This document shows, in pieces, positions 62,674 to 64,000 of a stretch of DNA of 64,000 nucleotides (positions are counted from its first letter, which is position 1; each line of letters starts with the position of its first letter). Source of the DNA: Kastovskya adunca ATA6-11-RM4 (lineage in GTDB: Bacteria; Cyanobacteriota; Cyanobacteriia; Cyanobacteriales; Coleofasciculaceae). The DNA is taken from positions 239,334-303,333 of the forward strand of contig JAHHHJ010000001.1 of assembly GCA_019359445.1 (NCBI GenBank), given 5' to 3'. Under the pieces are notes generated by a model that was not told where the DNA came from, searched no databases, and worked only from the letters and a program-made list of their open reading frames with translations. Position numbers and translations under genes: made by a program.

Positions 62674-63307
62674 AAACATCTCTCCCTTGTTCATATTGAC
62701 GACGATAAAGTAGTTCCAACTGACCGCCGTACTCCTGAATTAATGCTATCTGTCGCAGATAAAGTCCACGGAACATATTGGCAAAAAAGAGAGTGAAGAT
62801 TGCTACAACTAATCCCATCACTGTCGAAACTAGCGCTTCACTAATCCCTCCAGTCACTCCTACTGTGCCACTACCCCCCACATCGCCAATTTTTAAGGAA
62901 GAAAAAGCCGTCATCAAGCCCAAAATTGTCCCTAAAAGACCCAAGAGTGGGGAAATGCTGACAATCGTATCAAACACAGTACTAAATCGCTTTAGCGTCG
63001 GCAGTTCTGCCTGTGCCGCACTCTCTAAAGCCAAGCGAAATTCTTCCGGGTTGGGGCGATCTAGTTCTAAAGCTTCTAGAAAAATTTTGGCTATGGGCAG
63101 ATCACCGTTTTGCCGTAGATGATTGACAGCCAGGAGCGGGTTTTGTTGGTACAGCCTCATCACCTCCCTGACAACTCGACGCTGCCGACGATTGATCCGA
63201 AACCAAAACAGCAATCGCTCGGCAATCAGGGCGACAGCCGCGAGGGAAAAGATGAGTAAAGGCCAAGCGACAATTCCACCCGCCTGAAAAAAGTTAAAAA
63301 TTGGCAT
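62657..63307 (-). CDS. exbB: ExbB/TolQ/MotA family proton channel protein
   Basis: Inner-membrane component of the ExbB-ExbD proton channel. The 216-residue product has three membrane segments: IVAWPLLIFSLAAVALIAERLLFW, ISPLLGLLGTILGLMTAFSSL and EALVSTVMGLVVAIFTLFFANMF. The signature GLLGTVxG appears as LGLLGTILGLM, and the third segment has the small-residue pattern typical of the family. The long charged loop after segment 1 is cytoplasmic. It is the first gene of the exbB-exbD pair. A function in TonB-dependent uptake is inferred. Confidence 0.93.
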   Translation of the reverse strand: MPIFNFFQAGGIVAWPLLIFSLAAVALIAERLLFWFRINRRQRRVVREVMRLYQQNPLLAVNHLRQNGDLPIAKIFLEALELDRPNPEEFRLALESAAQAELPTLKRFSTVFDTIVSISPLLGLLGTILGLMTAFSSLKIGDVGGSGTVGVTGGISEALVSTVMGLVVAIFTLFFANMFRGLYLRQIALIQEYGGQLELLYRRQYEQGRDVYAASR

Positions 63308-63716
63308 GTACTTTCAGAAATGGTAATTCAATTAGCTAGCGTCAGCTAGGGGGCATATTGTAGAAAACAATATTGACAAACCTTTTCAATAGAAATATGA
63401 CTAATGCTGATCCTTGTCAAGGGGTTAAGTGAAAAAAAGTCTAGGTTGTATAGCCGTCAACCTATAGGTTAGGGCACTCCTGATTCCCAAAAAGCGCGTG
63501 CTGGTTGAATCTTAAACTCATCAACTCAGTCCTCACAGACTCAGCACTTTGCGATAGCTAGATACATCCACCGCGATCGCCTCAAATTTTTTTCTTGACA
63601 ATTGCACCCCATTCATTTTATTTTTTAACACTTAAATGCAACTTATATGCAATAAACTGGGACGCTCTAGGGGATGCGTGGTAGATCTTCACGAACTGCA
63701 ACTTTAAAAATGCCTT
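63308..63716. other. Intergenic region between exbB and murD
   Basis: About 410 bp with no supported gene. It includes a GACTCAGCACTTTG unit also present near 62255, and a TGCAACTTATATGCAAT near-repeat at 63638-63654. It should hold the exbB promoter on the minus strand. Confidence 0.4.
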
Positions 63717-64000
63717 CTACCCTGGCAAAGACGTTTGGCAAAGTTGGCGAAAGTCGTCGCCTCGTTGTTCAAAGTTGTCGTATTGGTCGAAACTCGCACA
63801 AGCAGGGGAGAGTAAAACAACATTTGCCTTGTGCTGTTTGGCAAGTTCTGCCCCTCTAGGGACAGCGTTTGCCATTGTTTCGACAATTTCGTAGTTGGTA
63901 TAACCGACTTGCTCTAAGCGTTGAGCAAAAGCAGGAGCAGCACTACCGATCAGTAAGACAGCGGCGGCTTTTGTCTGGATGGTTTCAATCCAGCTTGTGT
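63717..64000 (-). CDS. murD: UDP-N-acetylmuramoylalanine-D-glutamate ligase (MurD), 3' end only
   Basis: C-terminal about 94 residues of MurD, cut by the right window edge. On the minus strand it reads [20 protein letters not shown], then [20 protein letters not shown] and [20 protein letters not shown], followed by [14 protein letters not shown] and a TAG stop (63717-63719). The [12 protein letters not shown]...GD(D)F motif is the MurD C-terminal signature. MurD adds D-glutamate to UDP-MurNAc-L-Ala, the step before MurE. The two genes are not adjacent here, so this genome does not have a compact dcw cluster. Confidence 0.92.
   Translation of the reverse strand, partial: TSWIETIQTKAAAVLLIGSAAPAFAQRLEQVGYTNYEIVETMANAVPRGAELAKQHKANVVLLSPACASFDQYDNFEQRGDDFRQLCQTSLPG

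Overview
The window is chromosomal DNA of a cyanobacterium, probably a filamentous one. The octamer GCGATCGC (HIP1) is scattered through it. The gene content is that of an oxygenic phototroph: adjacent phytoene desaturase and phytoene synthase, a geranylgeranyl diphosphate synthase, two tocopherol enzymes, a Tic22-like protein, a lumenal-type pentapeptide protein, and a GNAT enzyme of the type found in plastids. Intergenic space is rich in the short tandem and palindromic dispersed repeats typical of such genomes.

Layout. 0-4.7 kb: glutaredoxin, tRNA adenosine deaminase, acyltransferase, a small GNAT, a degenerate histidine kinase and a Sua5-type tRNA enzyme. 4.7-6.3 kb: a transposon-like element with an IsrB-like gene (RuvC domains, no HNH) and a structured omega-RNA candidate, between two near-identical hairpins. 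6.3-9.3 kb: prmC, Tic22-like gene, tRNA-Pro(UGG) and a plastid-type GNAT. 9.7-19.3 kb: ACT protein, alpha/beta hydrolase, cysH, small glutaredoxin-like protein, murE, HAD phosphatase, O-methyltransferase, lipoprotein, membrane protein and a two-domain cell-wall hydrolase. 19.6-26.6 kb: dnaG, pentapeptide protein, yraN, queA and a TPR protein. 26.7-32.6 kb: Ktr potassium uptake genes, two tocopherol genes, an LprI-like lipoprotein and a TPR membrane protein. 32.8-41.2 kb: mutS, MHYT histidine kinase, NUDIX hydrolase with an OB-fold lipoprotein, folD, GGPP synthase and a PAP2-like protein. 41.2-41.6 kb: a second element that keeps an IscB-type (HEARO-like) omega-RNA but has no protein gene. 41.6-49.5 kb: typA, pilT, crtB and crtP. 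49.5-52.2 kb: an AT-rich accessory patch with a degenerate 42-bp repeat array and an AIPR-family defence gene. 52.5-64 kb: DUF4870 protein, prfC, an M48-like protein lacking its zinc motif, a Uma2 nuclease, a 1090-residue coiled-coil protein with a PLD-like end, ExbB/ExbD, and the 3' end of murD at the edge.

How the genes relate. GGPP synthase feeds both carotenoids (crtB, crtP) and the phytyl tail of tocopherol (hpt, vte4). PrmC and RF3 both act in translation termination. MurE, MurD and the amidase/glucosaminidase act on peptidoglycan. KtrB and KtrA form one uptake system. Most of the window is ordinary housekeeping. The items that deserve attention are the two RNA-guided-nuclease-related elements, the composite repeat family that supplies start and stop codons to host genes, and several proteins with degenerate catalytic motifs.
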